Source: Pseudobutyrivibrio sp. (GTDB lineage: Bacteria > Bacillota > Clostridia > Lachnospirales > Lachnospiraceae). From it: 64,000 nucleotides of DNA. Where the stretch lies: NCBI RefSeq assembly GCF_015057185.1, contig NZ_SVEV01000015.1, forward strand, positions 1 to 64,000, read 5' to 3'. This document shows, one piece after another, positions 48,235 through 57,359 of the stretch. A program made the translations under genes and the position numbers. Numbering within the stretch: the first letter of the stretch is position 1; every line of letters starts with the position of its first letter. A model generated the notes under the pieces. That model saw nothing but the letters and a program-made list of their open reading frames with translations, had not been told where the DNA came from and ran no database searches.

Positions 48235-49971
48235 ATGAAGAAGAAATTAGTCTCTTTAGTTCTTGTTGCTTCTATGGCACTTGGACTAATCGCTTGTGGT
48301 AAGTCTGCTTTTGATAATAGCGGTGATGGCTCTACTACTGGCAAAGCACCAGAAGTGCAAACAACAAAGGAAGACAAGACAACTCTTAACATTTGGTTAG
48401 CTTCAGAGCCAGCTCACATTGATCCAGCTCTTAACTCAGCAGTTGATGGCGGATGTCTTGCAGTAAATTCATTCGAAGGTTTAATGCGTTACAACGCAGA
48501 CGGAATGCTTGAGCCAGCTTGTGCTGAAAGTTATGAAGTATCAGAGGATGGTCTTACATATACTTTCACTATGCGTGATGGTTTGAAGTGGTCTAATGGG
48601 GAAGATTTAGACGCAACAGACTTTGTTTACTCATGGAAGCGTGCAGCTGCTCCTGAAACAGCAGCAGATTACAGCTACCTTGCAGAAATATTCCCAAGCT
48701 TCACATATGAAGAAGGTCTTGGTGATGAGGATGTAGTAGCTTCAGAGGATGGAAAGACACTTACAGTTCATCTTAAGTCAGTTTGCCCATATTTCCTTGA
48801 CTTATGTGCATTCCCATTCTTCTTCCCTGTAAATGAAGAAGCTGTTGAGGCTTCTAAGACAGCTGATGATCCAATTGGTTCATGGGCTAATGATGCAGGT
48901 GAGAACTTTGTATGTAACGGTGCTTACAAGCTTACATCTTGGAATCATGATTCAGATATGACATATGAGAAGAATGATTACTACTGGGATGCTGATTCAG
49001 TATCAGTTACAAAGCTTAACGTAATGCTTACAGCTGAAAACACAGTTGCTTATACAGCATATCAGACAGGTGACCTTGATTTCATCGATGATATTCCAGT
49101 AGCTGAAATGGCAGCAGCACAGACAAGTAGTGAATACCATGTTCTTGACCAGCTTGGAACATACTACATGAGCTTTAACTACAACTCAGATATGTTCGAA
49201 AACCTTGGTCTTGATGAGGAGCAGGCAAAGGTATTCCGTCATGCTATCGCTCTTTTAATTGATCGTGAATATATCATTGAGACAGTTGCTCAGAATAATC
49301 AGGTACCAGCTGATTCATTCATCCCTGCAGGTTGCTCTGATGGTAACGGCGGAGAATTCAAGGATAAGAGCTATTTCTCAGCTTCATCTGAGGATTATGA
49401 GGCAAACGTAGAGGAAGCTAAGCAGCTTCTTGAGTCTATTGGACTTTATGACACAGCTTCAGATGCTTTAACACAGGATATTTCATTCACATACCTTACA
49501 AACAACATTGAGAGCCACGTAAAGATTGCTGAATGTATGCAGGCTGACCTTGCAGTAGTTGGTATCAACATGAACATTGAGCAGGAAGAGTGGAACGTAT
49601 TCCAGGAGACACGTAAATCTGGAAACTATGATGTTGCTCGTGAAGGTTGGGTAATGGATTACAATGATCCTATCAACATGCTTGAAATGTACACAACAAA
49701 TTCAGGTAATAACAATCCACAGTTTGGTAAGGACTCTAGCAAGGATCTTGATTGGGAATACTATGACAATCTCGTAGACGAAATCAGAACAGAGTCTGAT
49801 CTTGCTAAGCGTGCTGAACTCATGCATGAGGCAGAGGATTACCTTATGGACACATGGTGTATCGTTCCTATTTACTACTACAATGATCCATACATGGTAA
49901 AGGATTATGTAAAGGGCGTATATGGTACTGTTGAGGGAATGAAGTACTTCTATCACGCACAAATCAATTAA
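48235..49971 (+). CDS. oppA: Oligopeptide-binding lipoprotein (OppA type)
   Basis: 578 aa. A lipoprotein signal (basic MKKK, hydrophobic core, lipobox LIAC with Cys22) tethers it outside the membrane. SBP family 5 features: LTYTFTMRDGLKWSNGEDL, DDPIGSWANDAGEN...NGAYKL, and NPINMLEMYTT-type segments. It is peptide-specific by family. The gene is last in the operon behind a TTAGGAGGG RBS and ends in hairpins. Confidence 0.94.
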   Translation: MKKKLVSLVLVASMALGLIACGKSAFDNSGDGSTTGKAPEVQTTKEDKTTLNIWLASEPAHIDPALNSAVDGGCLAVNSFEGLMRYNADGMLEPACAESYEVSEDGLTYTFTMRDGLKWSNGEDLDATDFVYSWKRAAAPETAADYSYLAEIFPSFTYEEGLGDEDVVASEDGKTLTVHLKSVCPYFLDLCAFPFFFPVNEEAVEASKTADDPIGSWANDAGENFVCNGAYKLTSWNHDSDMTYEKNDYYWDADSVSVTKLNVMLTAENTVAYTAYQTGDLDFIDDIPVAEMAAAQTSSEYHVLDQLGTYYMSFNYNSDMFENLGLDEEQAKVFRHAIALLIDREYIIETVAQNNQVPADSFIPAGCSDGNGGEFKDKSYFSASSEDYEANVEEAKQLLESIGLYDTASDALTQDISFTYLTNNIESHVKIAECMQADLAVVGINMNIEQEEWNVFQETRKSGNYDVAREGWVMDYNDPINMLEMYTTNSGNNNPQFGKDSSKDLDWEYYDNLVDEIRTESDLAKRAELMHEAEDYLMDTWCIVPIYYYNDPYMVKDYVKGVYGTVEGMKYFYHAQIN

Positions 49972-49997
49972 AATAAGCAGTTATGCTTATTTTGATT
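49970..49997 (+). terminator. oppA terminator
   Basis: AAAATAAGCA (49970-49979) pairs with TGCTTATTTT (49984-49993), overlapping the oppA stop. Two further hairpins follow: GGAACAGCT/AGCTGTTCC (50005-50045) and GGGGAAATC/GATTTCCCC (50093-50115), neither with a clear T-tract. Confidence 0.7.
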
Positions 49998-50124
49998 GAT
50001 TCACGGAACAGCTCTATTTCCGAAGGAATATACAATAGCTGTTCCTTCCCGTAGCCTTGTATTTGCTAAATTATTTGACTTGAAAATTTTTTGGGGAAAT
50101 CATAAAGATTTCCCCAATTTATTG

Positions 50125-50153
50125 TTGACAATGGTGCATTACTCTAGTAGAAT
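50125..50153 (+). promoter_or_regulatory. Promoter of the tRNA-Ser/tRNA-Cys unit
   Basis: TTGACA (50125-50130), a 17-base spacer and TAGAAT (50148-50153), 41 bases before tRNA-Ser. Confidence 0.75.
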
Positions 50154-50194
50154 AACACTTGCGTCAAACAAATAAAGGAATTACCTACAACTTT

Positions 50195-50282
50195 GGAGAA
50201 GTACTCAAGAGGCCGAAGAGGCGCCCCTGCTAAGGGTGTAGGTCGGGCAACCGGCGCGAGGGTTCAAATCCCTCCTTCTCCG
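50195..50282 (+). tRNA. tRNA-Ser (anticodon GCU)
   Basis: 88 nt class II tRNA: acceptor GGAGAAG/CTTCTCC, anticodon stem CGCCC/GGGTG with loop CTGCTAA giving GCU, a long variable arm (GGTCGGGCAACCGGC region), T-arm GAGGG/CCCTC, discriminator G. No encoded CCA. It reads AGC/AGU. Confidence 0.95.
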
Positions 50283-50360
50283 TGCTTGATTTATTTGTTA
50301 GGCTATCTCAGCAAATGCGGGAAGGCAATTTACCGCTTTGCGGATAAATTATTTTCTTTT

Positions 50361-50431
50361 GGTGCCATAGCCAAGTGGTAAGGCAAAGGTCTGCAACACC
50401 TCTATCACCAGTTCAAATCTGGTTGGCACCT
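50361..50431 (+). tRNA. tRNA-Cys (anticodon GCA)
   Basis: 71 nt: acceptor GGTGCCA/TGGCACC, anticodon stem AGGT/ACCT with loop CTGCAAC giving GCA, T-arm ACCAG/CTGGT, discriminator U (typical for Cys). It lies 78 bases after tRNA-Ser, likely on the same transcript. Confidence 0.95.
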
Positions 50432-50436
50432 CTTTC

Positions 50437-50476
50437 AAATCCCTCGACCCTAGTAATGGGGGCGAGGGATTTTTGT
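50437..50476 (+). terminator. Terminator of the tRNA unit
   Basis: AAATCCCTCG (50437-50446) pairs with CGAGGGATTT (50463-50472), then TTTG. Confidence 0.85.
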
Positions 50477-50524
50477 TTATAATGAAATATACTAACTATT
50501 GAAATAAAGTAAGGAGGAAATGCA

Positions 50525-51745
50525 ATGACGATTTATGACGAGTTAGTAGCACGTGGCCTCATTGCTCAGACAACAAATGAGGAAGAAATCAAAAAATTAA
50601 TTAATGAGGGCAAGGCAACTTTCTATATCGGCTTTGATTGTACAGCAGACAGCCTTACAGCCGGTCACTTTATGGCTCTTACTCTTATGAAGAGACTTCA
50701 GATGGCTGGAAATAAGCCAATCGCTCTTATCGGCGGTGGTACAACTATGATTGGTGACCCATCAGGTCGTACTGACATGAGAAAGATGCTTACTAGAGAG
50801 GATATCGATCACAATGCTGAGTGCTTCAAGCGCCAGATGGAGAGATTCATCGATTTCTCTGATGACAAGGCTCTCATGGTAAACAATGCTGATTGGTTAC
50901 TCAACCTCAACTACGTAGAGCTTCTTAGAGAGGTAGGTGCATGCTTCTCAGTTAACAATATGCTTCGTGCAGAGTGTTACAAGCAGCGTATGGAAAAGGG
51001 ACTTTCTTTCCTTGAGTTCAACTACATGATTATGCAGTCTTATGACTTCTATTACATGTTCCAGAAATACAATTGTAACCTTGAGTTTGGTGGTGATGAC
51101 CAGTGGTCAAACATGCTTGGCGGTACTGAGCTTATCAGACGTAAACTTGGCAAGGATGCACATGCTATGACTATTACTCTTCTCACTGATTCACAGGGCA
51201 AGAAAATGGGTAAGACAGCAGGAAACGCTGTATGGCTTGATCCTAACAAGACTTCACCATTTGAGTTTTACCAGTACTGGAGAAATGTTGGTGACGCTGA
51301 TGTTCTTAAGTGCATCCGTATGCTTACATTCCTTCCAATCGAAGAAATAGAAAAGATGGACACTTGGGAAGGTGCACAGCTCAACGAGGCAAAGGATATC
51401 TTAGCTTACGAGCTTACACAGATGGTTCACGGTACAGAGGAGGCTGACAAAGCTAGAGAAGCTTCTAAGGCACTTTTCGCTGGTGGAGCTAATTCTGAGA
51501 ATGTTCCAACACATACACTTACTGATGCTGATTTCAGAGATGGAAAAGTAGACATCCTTCAAATCTTAGTATCAGCTGGTCTTTCAGCTAGCCGTGCAGA
51601 GGCTCGTCGTAATGTTCAGCAAGGCGGTGTTTCTGTTAATGGAGAAAAGGTTTCAGACCCATTTACAGTTTATGAAAAATCAAATTTTGAAGAGGAGTTT
51701 TTACTTAAAAAGGGTAAAAAATCATTTTGCAAAATTGAAGTATAA
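50525..51745 (+). CDS. tyrS: Tyrosyl-tRNA synthetase
   Basis: 406 aa. Class I synthetase with the HIGH-like LTAGHF (about 43-48), GGDDQWSNMLGG, KMGKT (about 229-233) as the KMSKS loop, and a C-terminal S4 domain (QILVSAGLSASRAEARRNVQ). TAAGGAGG precedes the ATG. No T-box leader is visible; the 48 bases upstream of the gene after the tRNA terminator are too short for one. Confidence 0.97.
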   Translation: MTIYDELVARGLIAQTTNEEEIKKLINEGKATFYIGFDCTADSLTAGHFMALTLMKRLQMAGNKPIALIGGGTTMIGDPSGRTDMRKMLTREDIDHNAECFKRQMERFIDFSDDKALMVNNADWLLNLNYVELLREVGACFSVNNMLRAECYKQRMEKGLSFLEFNYMIMQSYDFYYMFQKYNCNLEFGGDDQWSNMLGGTELIRRKLGKDAHAMTITLLTDSQGKKMGKTAGNAVWLDPNKTSPFEFYQYWRNVGDADVLKCIRMLTFLPIEEIEKMDTWEGAQLNEAKDILAYELTQMVHGTEEADKAREASKALFAGGANSENVPTHTLTDADFRDGKVDILQILVSAGLSASRAEARRNVQQGGVSVNGEKVSDPFTVYEKSNFEEEFLLKKGKKSFCKIEV

Positions 51746-51747
51746 AT

Positions 51748-51795
51748 AAAAAAGAAAGGACTCAAATATTTATTATTTGTTCCTTTCTTTTTTAT
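51748..51795 (+). terminator. tyrS terminator
   Basis: AAAAAAGAAAGGA (51748-51760) pairs with TCCTTTCTTTTTT (51781-51793), two bases after the stop. Confidence 0.85.
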
Positions 51796-51908
51796 ATAGC
51801 CACAAAAATAAAATTTAGTTTGTTATAGCATAATTGAACGACTGTGTGGTATAACATATTAGTCGACAAGGAGTCGACGAAGTATTTTATGTCACGGAGG
51901 ACAGAATA

Positions 51909-54278
51909 ATGTTAAAAACAGAAACTTGGTTACCTACTGGAAATAGTAACCAAACAAATAGTCGTGAGACTATACAATCTATAGCAGTACTTGAAAGAAA
52001 TCAAGTGGATGAAATGGAAAGTTCAAGTGTCGATTTTGGACAGGCAGTCACTTTGGAATTGAGTGAAAATTATTTCAGAGAAAGAACTGCTAAATCCTCA
52101 GCTATGCTTATGGAAAGTAAAGCAGTTGCAAGAATTCTAAAGGTAGGAAGTAAGGGTGAGGATGTTAAAAAGCTTCAACAAAATCTAAATACTTTAGGTT
52201 ATAAAGTAGGGACACCTGATGGTATATTTGGAGATGGAACAAAGAAGGCAGTTATGGCCTTTCAGAAGGCAAAGGGACTTACAGCTGATGGTATTGTAGG
52301 AACGGGTACACAAAATGCAATCACAAAGGCTCTAAAAGAGAAGAAAGAAGCTAACATTGGAATTCTCAAAGTAGGAAGCAAGGGAACAAAAGTTACAGAA
52401 TTACAGAGAAATTTAAATACTTTAGGATATAATGCGGGAACTCCAGATGGAGCTTTTGGAAATGGTACAAAGAATGCAGTTATTTCATTTCAGAAGACAT
52501 ATGGTTTAAGTGCAGATGGAGTAGCAGGTAAGGCAACACAAGATGCTATATCTAACGCAGTTTATAAAAAAATACATGGTGTACTGTCAAAAGGGCAAGT
52601 AAGTAACGATGTAAAAAATTTACAGAGTGATTTAAAGACTTTAGGGTATTTATCTAGCTCAGCTGATGGGGCTTTTGGGGCTGGAACAGAATCAGCAGTA
52701 AAAGCCTTTCAGAAAAATCATGGTCTAACCCAAGATGGTTTGGTAGGAAGTGAAACTAGAACAAAGATTGTTGTAGCTGTGAGAGAAAAAAAAGAAAGAG
52801 AAAATAAGATTCTTAAACTAGGAAGTGAAGGAGATAAAGTAAAAAATCTGCAGAATAGCTTAAACTCGTTAGGATATAAAGCAGGCACAGCTGATGGTCA
52901 GTTTGGTAGTGGGACGCAGGATGCAGTAATCAAATTTCAAAAGACATATGGATTAACTGCTGATGGTCAAGCAGGTCCTAGTACGCAAGAGGCTATAGCA
53001 AAGGCATTAAACTATAAAAATAATAGAGTTTTATCAAAAGGGCAAATTAGCAACGATATTGCTTCGCTTCAAAACGATTTGAAAACACTAGGATATCTTA
53101 GTAGTGCAGCAGATGGAGTGTTTGGTGCAGGAACAGAGGCTGCTGTTAAATCATTTCAAAAGAATCATAAGTTAACAGTGGATGGACTGGTAGGTAGTTC
53201 AACAAGAAATGAAATAACAGCAACTGTCAATAAAAAGAAAGCATCAGGCAGTGTTCTTAAAATTGGTAGTACGGGTTCTGAAGTAGAGAACTTACAGAAT
53301 ACGTTGAAGTCTATCGGATATGAAATCAGTGACGCAAAGGGAAATTTTGGTGATTCGACAAAATCAGCTGTAATAAGCTTTCAAAAAGCGATGGAGCTAA
53401 CTCCTGATGGACAAGTTGGTGAGTACACAAAAAGCGCGATAAATACATCCGCAAATCATAAAAAACAGGGTTCAATAGCTAGAGGACATTATGGAAGTAG
53501 TGTATCTGCATTGCAAAGAAATCTAAAAAAGCTGGGCTATTTCAAAGGTTCTATAGATGGCTCATACGGAAAGAATACTGAAGCGGCAGTTAGAAGTTTT
53601 CAAAAAGGAAGAACAAATGAGACTGGCGTAGCAGATATGACTACTGTGGCTGAGGCAATAAAAAAAGTAGCGGAAATTTCTGCAGAAGCGGCAGAACATA
53701 TAAATAAAGGGACGCTTAGTGAAGAAGGGTTTAAACTATTAGCAAACTATGAAGCAAGTGATCACACAAAATATGATGATAATGGTAATCCAGTTTCAAT
53801 TCAGATTATAGATGCTGGTGATGGTTGCTATACAATTGGCATTGGAAATACAGTAAAGAAAGATGATAATGCTAAAATAGCAGAATATAAAGAAAAATAC
53901 GGTATTGATGTCACAGCAGTAGACTCATATGTTGATATAAATACTTGTTATAAAATATATGATGATAATCAGAATCATTATGTTGGAATTGTAAAGAATC
54001 TATTAGAAAGAACAGGATATAAAGCATCACAAAATGAGTTTGATGCTTTGGTAATTTCTGTTTATAATCGAGAGACTTTAGGATCAGAAAATCATGCTTT
54101 AGAGACTTTACTTTCCAAAAATAGTAAGGATAGAGATGAATGGGAAAAAGTAATAATGGACGATTATAAAGAGGGAACGTCATCGTCAAAGTGGGAACGT
54201 TTTCATAATGGATGGAATAATAGAGTATTAGATGAAATAGAATTATTCTTTGATGGGGATTATGAAAGAAATCATTAG
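51909..54278 (+). CDS. Seven-repeat peptidoglycan-binding protein with GH24-like lysozyme domain, no signal peptide
   Basis: 789 aa. Residues 1-74 are polar with no signal peptide or membrane helix. Seven PG_binding_1 repeats follow (about 75-147, 151-224, 225-299, 300-373, 374-447, 448-521 and 523-588), each with the LQxxLxxLGY and FQK landmarks. Repeats 2+3 and 4+5 are near duplicates of each other. The C-terminus (about 600-789) resembles phage T4-type lysozyme: E615, D624 and T642 fit the E-x8-D-x5-T triad with a 12-residue insert before YTIGIG, then QNEFDALVISVYN. It cuts glycan chains by family. GGAGG lies 8 bases before the ATG. GTCGAC occurs twice (51862, 51873) upstream. Confidence 0.8.
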   Translation: MLKTETWLPTGNSNQTNSRETIQSIAVLERNQVDEMESSSVDFGQAVTLELSENYFRERTAKSSAMLMESKAVARILKVGSKGEDVKKLQQNLNTLGYKVGTPDGIFGDGTKKAVMAFQKAKGLTADGIVGTGTQNAITKALKEKKEANIGILKVGSKGTKVTELQRNLNTLGYNAGTPDGAFGNGTKNAVISFQKTYGLSADGVAGKATQDAISNAVYKKIHGVLSKGQVSNDVKNLQSDLKTLGYLSSSADGAFGAGTESAVKAFQKNHGLTQDGLVGSETRTKIVVAVREKKERENKILKLGSEGDKVKNLQNSLNSLGYKAGTADGQFGSGTQDAVIKFQKTYGLTADGQAGPSTQEAIAKALNYKNNRVLSKGQISNDIASLQNDLKTLGYLSSAADGVFGAGTEAAVKSFQKNHKLTVDGLVGSSTRNEITATVNKKKASGSVLKIGSTGSEVENLQNTLKSIGYEISDAKGNFGDSTKSAVISFQKAMELTPDGQVGEYTKSAINTSANHKKQGSIARGHYGSSVSALQRNLKKLGYFKGSIDGSYGKNTEAAVRSFQKGRTNETGVADMTTVAEAIKKVAEISAEAAEHINKGTLSEEGFKLLANYEASDHTKYDDNGNPVSIQIIDAGDGCYTIGIGNTVKKDDNAKIAEYKEKYGIDVTAVDSYVDINTCYKIYDDNQNHYVGIVKNLLERTGYKASQNEFDALVISVYNRETLGSENHALETLLSKNSKDRDEWEKVIMDDYKEGTSSSKWERFHNGWNNRVLDEIELFFDGDYERNH

Positions 54279-54394
54279 TGAAAACATATTGATTGTACAC
54301 ACCTATTACTATTAATATAGAACTACTAAAATGATGAATAATTTAGAATTAATTATCTATAGTTGATTCAAGTAGATAATCAAAAACGATTAAA

Positions 54395-54426
54395 GGGCGC
54401 ATGAATAATCTTTATTCGTGCGCTTA
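54395..54426 (+). terminator. Strong hairpin after the lysozyme gene
   Basis: GCGCATGAATAA pairs with TTATTCGTGCGC (12 bp, one G-T) around TCT, followed by TTATGTTTATC. It may terminate the lysozyme transcript or attenuate expression of the next gene, whose RBS follows at 54439. Confidence 0.65.
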
Positions 54427-54457
54427 TGTTTATCTTCTAGGAGGAAACATTTTAAAA

Positions 54458-55048
54458 ATGAAGAAAAATATAATAATTCTTTTATGTTTCATTATAGGTT
54501 TAAGTGTAATATATATCAGAGAGAATACCAACGATACTGATGAAAGCCAAAATGAATATATAGCTGATGTGAGACCAACTCAAGTAGACATATGCAATCC
54601 ATCAAGTGAAAGTATTAAAGAAAATATCAATGCAAGTGATTTAGAATCGCTATATAATGAAATATCGATTGTTGAGAATGCAGACAACTTTATGGGTGAG
54701 TGGCATAGCATTGAGCAAGAAGGTACGCATTCAGGAGATATTAAAATAACAAATCAGACGAGTAAAGGATTTAAGTTTGATGGTACATTTTACTATCATC
54801 ATGGTGGGATTTCAAATACAGAAGATGCTCCTAATATAGGCGATGCAAGTGGCAATGCGTATTTTGTAAATGAAAATTTAGCGATATGCAATAATATTAA
54901 GGATGTAGATTGTGCCGAATTAACAAATGGATATGATGGATATGCAGTATTCTACATATATGATAATCAATTACATATATGTACTGATGGAGTAGTGGGT
55001 CTTATGGGCGGAAATGTTACAATGGATGGAGTTTATTCTAAAGATTAG
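54458..55048 (+). CDS. Small anchored or secreted protein, possible partner of the lysozyme
   Basis: 196 aa from the ATG at 54458. The RBS AGGAGG lies 13 bases upstream, longer than usual. Residues 4-20 are a hydrophobic helix (signal peptide or anchor; no good lipobox), then a polar linker to about 85. A beta-rich domain follows (FMGEWHS, GDIKITNQTSKGFKFDGTF, GNAYFVNENLAIC, YAVFYIYDNQLHIC) with four cysteines that could form disulfides. I do not recognise the family; the layout resembles small extracytoplasmic inhibitor domains. Its position after a lysozyme gene is the only hint of function. Confidence 0.55.
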   Translation: MKKNIIILLCFIIGLSVIYIRENTNDTDESQNEYIADVRPTQVDICNPSSESIKENINASDLESLYNEISIVENADNFMGEWHSIEQEGTHSGDIKITNQTSKGFKFDGTFYYHHGGISNTEDAPNIGDASGNAYFVNENLAICNNIKDVDCAELTNGYDGYAVFYIYDNQLHICTDGVVGLMGGNVTMDGVYSKD

Positions 55049-55088
55049 GATTCACTGATAAAGATGATCCTAAAAAGTGAGGGTTAAA

Positions 55089-55667
55089 ATGGAAAGTATT
55101 ATAGAAAGTTCATATGTTTTTTTCTTTGACTGGGAGTATGATTTATTAAAATGGTTTCAGAGTATTCATAATTCGCTACTAGACTTTATAGTTCCAAAAA
55201 TCACATTTTTAGGAGATGCTGGTTGGTTTTGGATAGCTGTTACTCTCCTACTGCTCATTATTCCATCTAAGAGAAAAATTGGATGCCAAGCAGCAGTAGC
55301 CTTGATTCTTACAGCGTTAGTTTGTAATGTAATACTAAAACCATCAATTATGAGAGCAAGACCATGCTGGATTGAATCAGAAATTGAATTGCTTGTTAAA
55401 ATTCCAAAAGATTATTCTTTTCCGTCAGGTCATTCAAACGCAAGCTTTGCAGTTGCAACATCAATTTTCATGAGAAATAAAAAGCTTGGAATTCCTGCAA
55501 TAATACTGGCGGCAGCAATTGCCCTAAGTAGATTATACGTCTTTGTTCACTGGCCTACAGACGTACTTGCTGGTATAGCAATTGGTGTATGCGGCGGCAT
55601 TATTAGCTACTTTATTGTTAACTTCCTATACAAGAAATTTGATAAGAAGATTGACGTGGTAGGTTAA
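55089..55667 (+). CDS. PAP2 family phosphatase
   Basis: 192 aa from the ATG at 55089 with GTGAGGG upstream; the frame opens earlier at a GTG. Five to six membrane helices. All three PAP2 motifs are present: KPSIMRARP, SFPSGHS and SRLYVFVHWPTDVLAG. By family it dephosphorylates undecaprenyl pyrophosphate or phosphatidic acid derivatives at the outer membrane face; UppP-type BacA is unrelated. 41 bases after the 54458 gene. Confidence 0.92.
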   Translation: MESIIESSYVFFFDWEYDLLKWFQSIHNSLLDFIVPKITFLGDAGWFWIAVTLLLLIIPSKRKIGCQAAVALILTALVCNVILKPSIMRARPCWIESEIELLVKIPKDYSFPSGHSNASFAVATSIFMRNKKLGIPAIILAAAIALSRLYVFVHWPTDVLAGIAIGVCGGIISYFIVNFLYKKFDKKIDVVG

Positions 55668-55703
55668 ATATCTAGTATCACAAATAGTAAAAGGAGTCAT
55701 GAT

Positions 55704-56294
55704 ATGAGTATATTTGACATTTTTCTCTTAGGAGTAGGACTGTCTATGGACGCATTTGCGGTAGCTATATGCAAAGGTCTTGCCATGAGAAAGGTAAATA
55801 AAAAACAGATGCTAGTAATAGCACTATTTTTTGGCGGATTTCAGGCATTAATGCCTTTGATTGGATGGGCACTTGGAACAACATTTGCTAAAATGATTGT
55901 AGCTTACGATCATTGGATTGCATTTATATTGTTAGGATATGTAGGTGGAAAAATGGTCATCGACGCCATTAAAGAGTGGAAAGAAAAAGATACTGTTGAT
56001 GAAATGGATCCACCCCTTGATTTTAAGGAGCTTACTCTTTTAGCCATTGCAACTAGTATTGATGCATTAGCCTGTGGAGTAACATTCTCGTTCTATGATG
56101 ATTTCAATATTTTACGAGCAATTGGAATCATAGGATTAACAACATTTGTGTTATCTATGGTTGCAGTTTACATCGGTAATATTTTCGGTGATAAATTTAA
56201 GGCCAAGGCTCAATTATTGGGCGGCATTATTTTGATTTTCCTTGGAGTTAAAATAGTTTTAGAACATACAATGGGGATTGTAATAGGTTTTTAA
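55704..56294 (+). CDS. mntP: Manganese efflux pump MntP
   Basis: 196 aa, six membrane helices in two repeats. Conserved acidic residues lie in LSMDAFAVAICKG (helix 1) and TSIDALACGVTF (helix 4), and GWALG occurs between. By family it exports Mn(II). The 36-base gap upstream is too short for the yybP-ykoY manganese riboswitch. AAAAGGAG precedes the ATG. Confidence 0.93.
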   Translation: MSIFDIFLLGVGLSMDAFAVAICKGLAMRKVNKKQMLVIALFFGGFQALMPLIGWALGTTFAKMIVAYDHWIAFILLGYVGGKMVIDAIKEWKEKDTVDEMDPPLDFKELTLLAIATSIDALACGVTFSFYDDFNILRAIGIIGLTTFVLSMVAVYIGNIFGDKFKAKAQLLGGIILIFLGVKIVLEHTMGIVIGF

Positions 56295-56304
56295 GGAGGA
56301 CATA

Positions 56305-57294
56305 ATGATTGAATTTTTTTCAACTATACCAGGAGCTATATTACTTTTGGTTGTAGGTTTTGTATTTTTGATTAAAGGAGCAGATTTTTTTGTAGAAGGA
56401 GCATCTGCCATTGCAAAAAAGCTTAAGGTACCATCACTTGTTATTGGTATGACAATCGTTGCAATGGGAACATCTCTTCCAGAGCTTTCTGTTTCTGTTA
56501 CAGCATCAATTGCTGGTAGTAATCAGCTTGCTATAGGAAATGTAGTAGGATCAAACATTTTTAATTTAATGGTCGTTCTTGGTAGCTGCGCACTCTTCTC
56601 TGCATTAGATGTTGCAGACGACACAATTAAAAAGGACTTTCCTTTCTCAATTATTTGTGCACTTGCGTTAGTGGTTTTAGGATTTACAGGCAAGACACTT
56701 GGTCATATAGATGGTGTGATTTTGATAATTGCATTTGTTGTGTTCCTTTATTCAATGCTTAATGCAGCAAAGAAATCTCGTAAGGAAGCAGCTATGCTAG
56801 CTGAGGAAGATGTTGAAGAAAAAACTGTTGATTTACCAACTTGGCTTTGCATTATATACATAGTTGGTGGAGCTGTTGCAATTAAATTTGGTGGTGACTG
56901 GGTTGTAGAATCATGTACTACTCTCGCACTTAAATTTGGAATGTCAGAGACACTTGTTGGACTTACAATAGTAGCCCTTGGAACATCTCTTCCAGAGCTA
57001 GTAACATCAATTGTGGCAGCTAGAAAAAATGAGCTTGATATGGCTATAGGAAATGTTGTTGGTTCTAATATTTTTAATATATTACTGATACTTGGAGCAG
57101 CATCTGCTATCTCACCTATAACATTCCTTGCAGTAAATGCGATTGATGCATCAATTTTAATCGTAATGTCGGTTATAGTTTGGATTCTCTGTGCTAAAAA
57201 GAAAAAACTCAATAGACCAGATGGAATACTGATGTTAGTCCTTTACGTTGCGTATTTAATCTATATTATCATCCGTGATGGCGGTATAGCATAA
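56305..57294 (+). CDS. CaCA family Na+/Ca2+ exchanger
   Basis: 329 aa, about ten helices. Both alpha repeats are intact: GMTIVAMGTSLPELSVS with GNVVGSN (N-half) and GLTIVALGTSLPELVTS with GNVVGSN (C-half). This is the YrbG-type bacterial antiporter. A charged cytoplasmic loop (KKSRKEAAMLAEEDVEE) separates the halves. 10 bases after mntP, likely cotranscribed, forming a cation-efflux pair. Confidence 0.93.
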   Translation: MIEFFSTIPGAILLLVVGFVFLIKGADFFVEGASAIAKKLKVPSLVIGMTIVAMGTSLPELSVSVTASIAGSNQLAIGNVVGSNIFNLMVVLGSCALFSALDVADDTIKKDFPFSIICALALVVLGFTGKTLGHIDGVILIIAFVVFLYSMLNAAKKSRKEAAMLAEEDVEEKTVDLPTWLCIIYIVGGAVAIKFGGDWVVESCTTLALKFGMSETLVGLTIVALGTSLPELVTSIVAARKNELDMAIGNVVGSNIFNILLILGAASAISPITFLAVNAIDASILIVMSVIVWILCAKKKKLNRPDGILMLVLYVAYLIYIIIRDGGIA

Positions 57295-57359
57295 AACACG
57301 TACTTGTGATAAAATCAAAAGGTTTAAAGGTTTTTTTATGCCTGAAGGGAGGTAATGGT

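Noticed and set aside
50193-50381. Plus-strand 62-aa ORF over the tRNA region
   Set aside because: It overlaps tRNA-Ser entirely and enters tRNA-Cys; the apparent coding frame is a by-product of the tRNA sequences.
50433-50524. Possible T-box leader for tyrS
   Set aside because: Only 48 bases remain between the tRNA terminator and the tyrS start; no Stem I or T-box sequence could be found.
55668-55703. Possible manganese riboswitch before mntP
   Set aside because: The gap is 36 bases, far too short for the yybP-ykoY fold.
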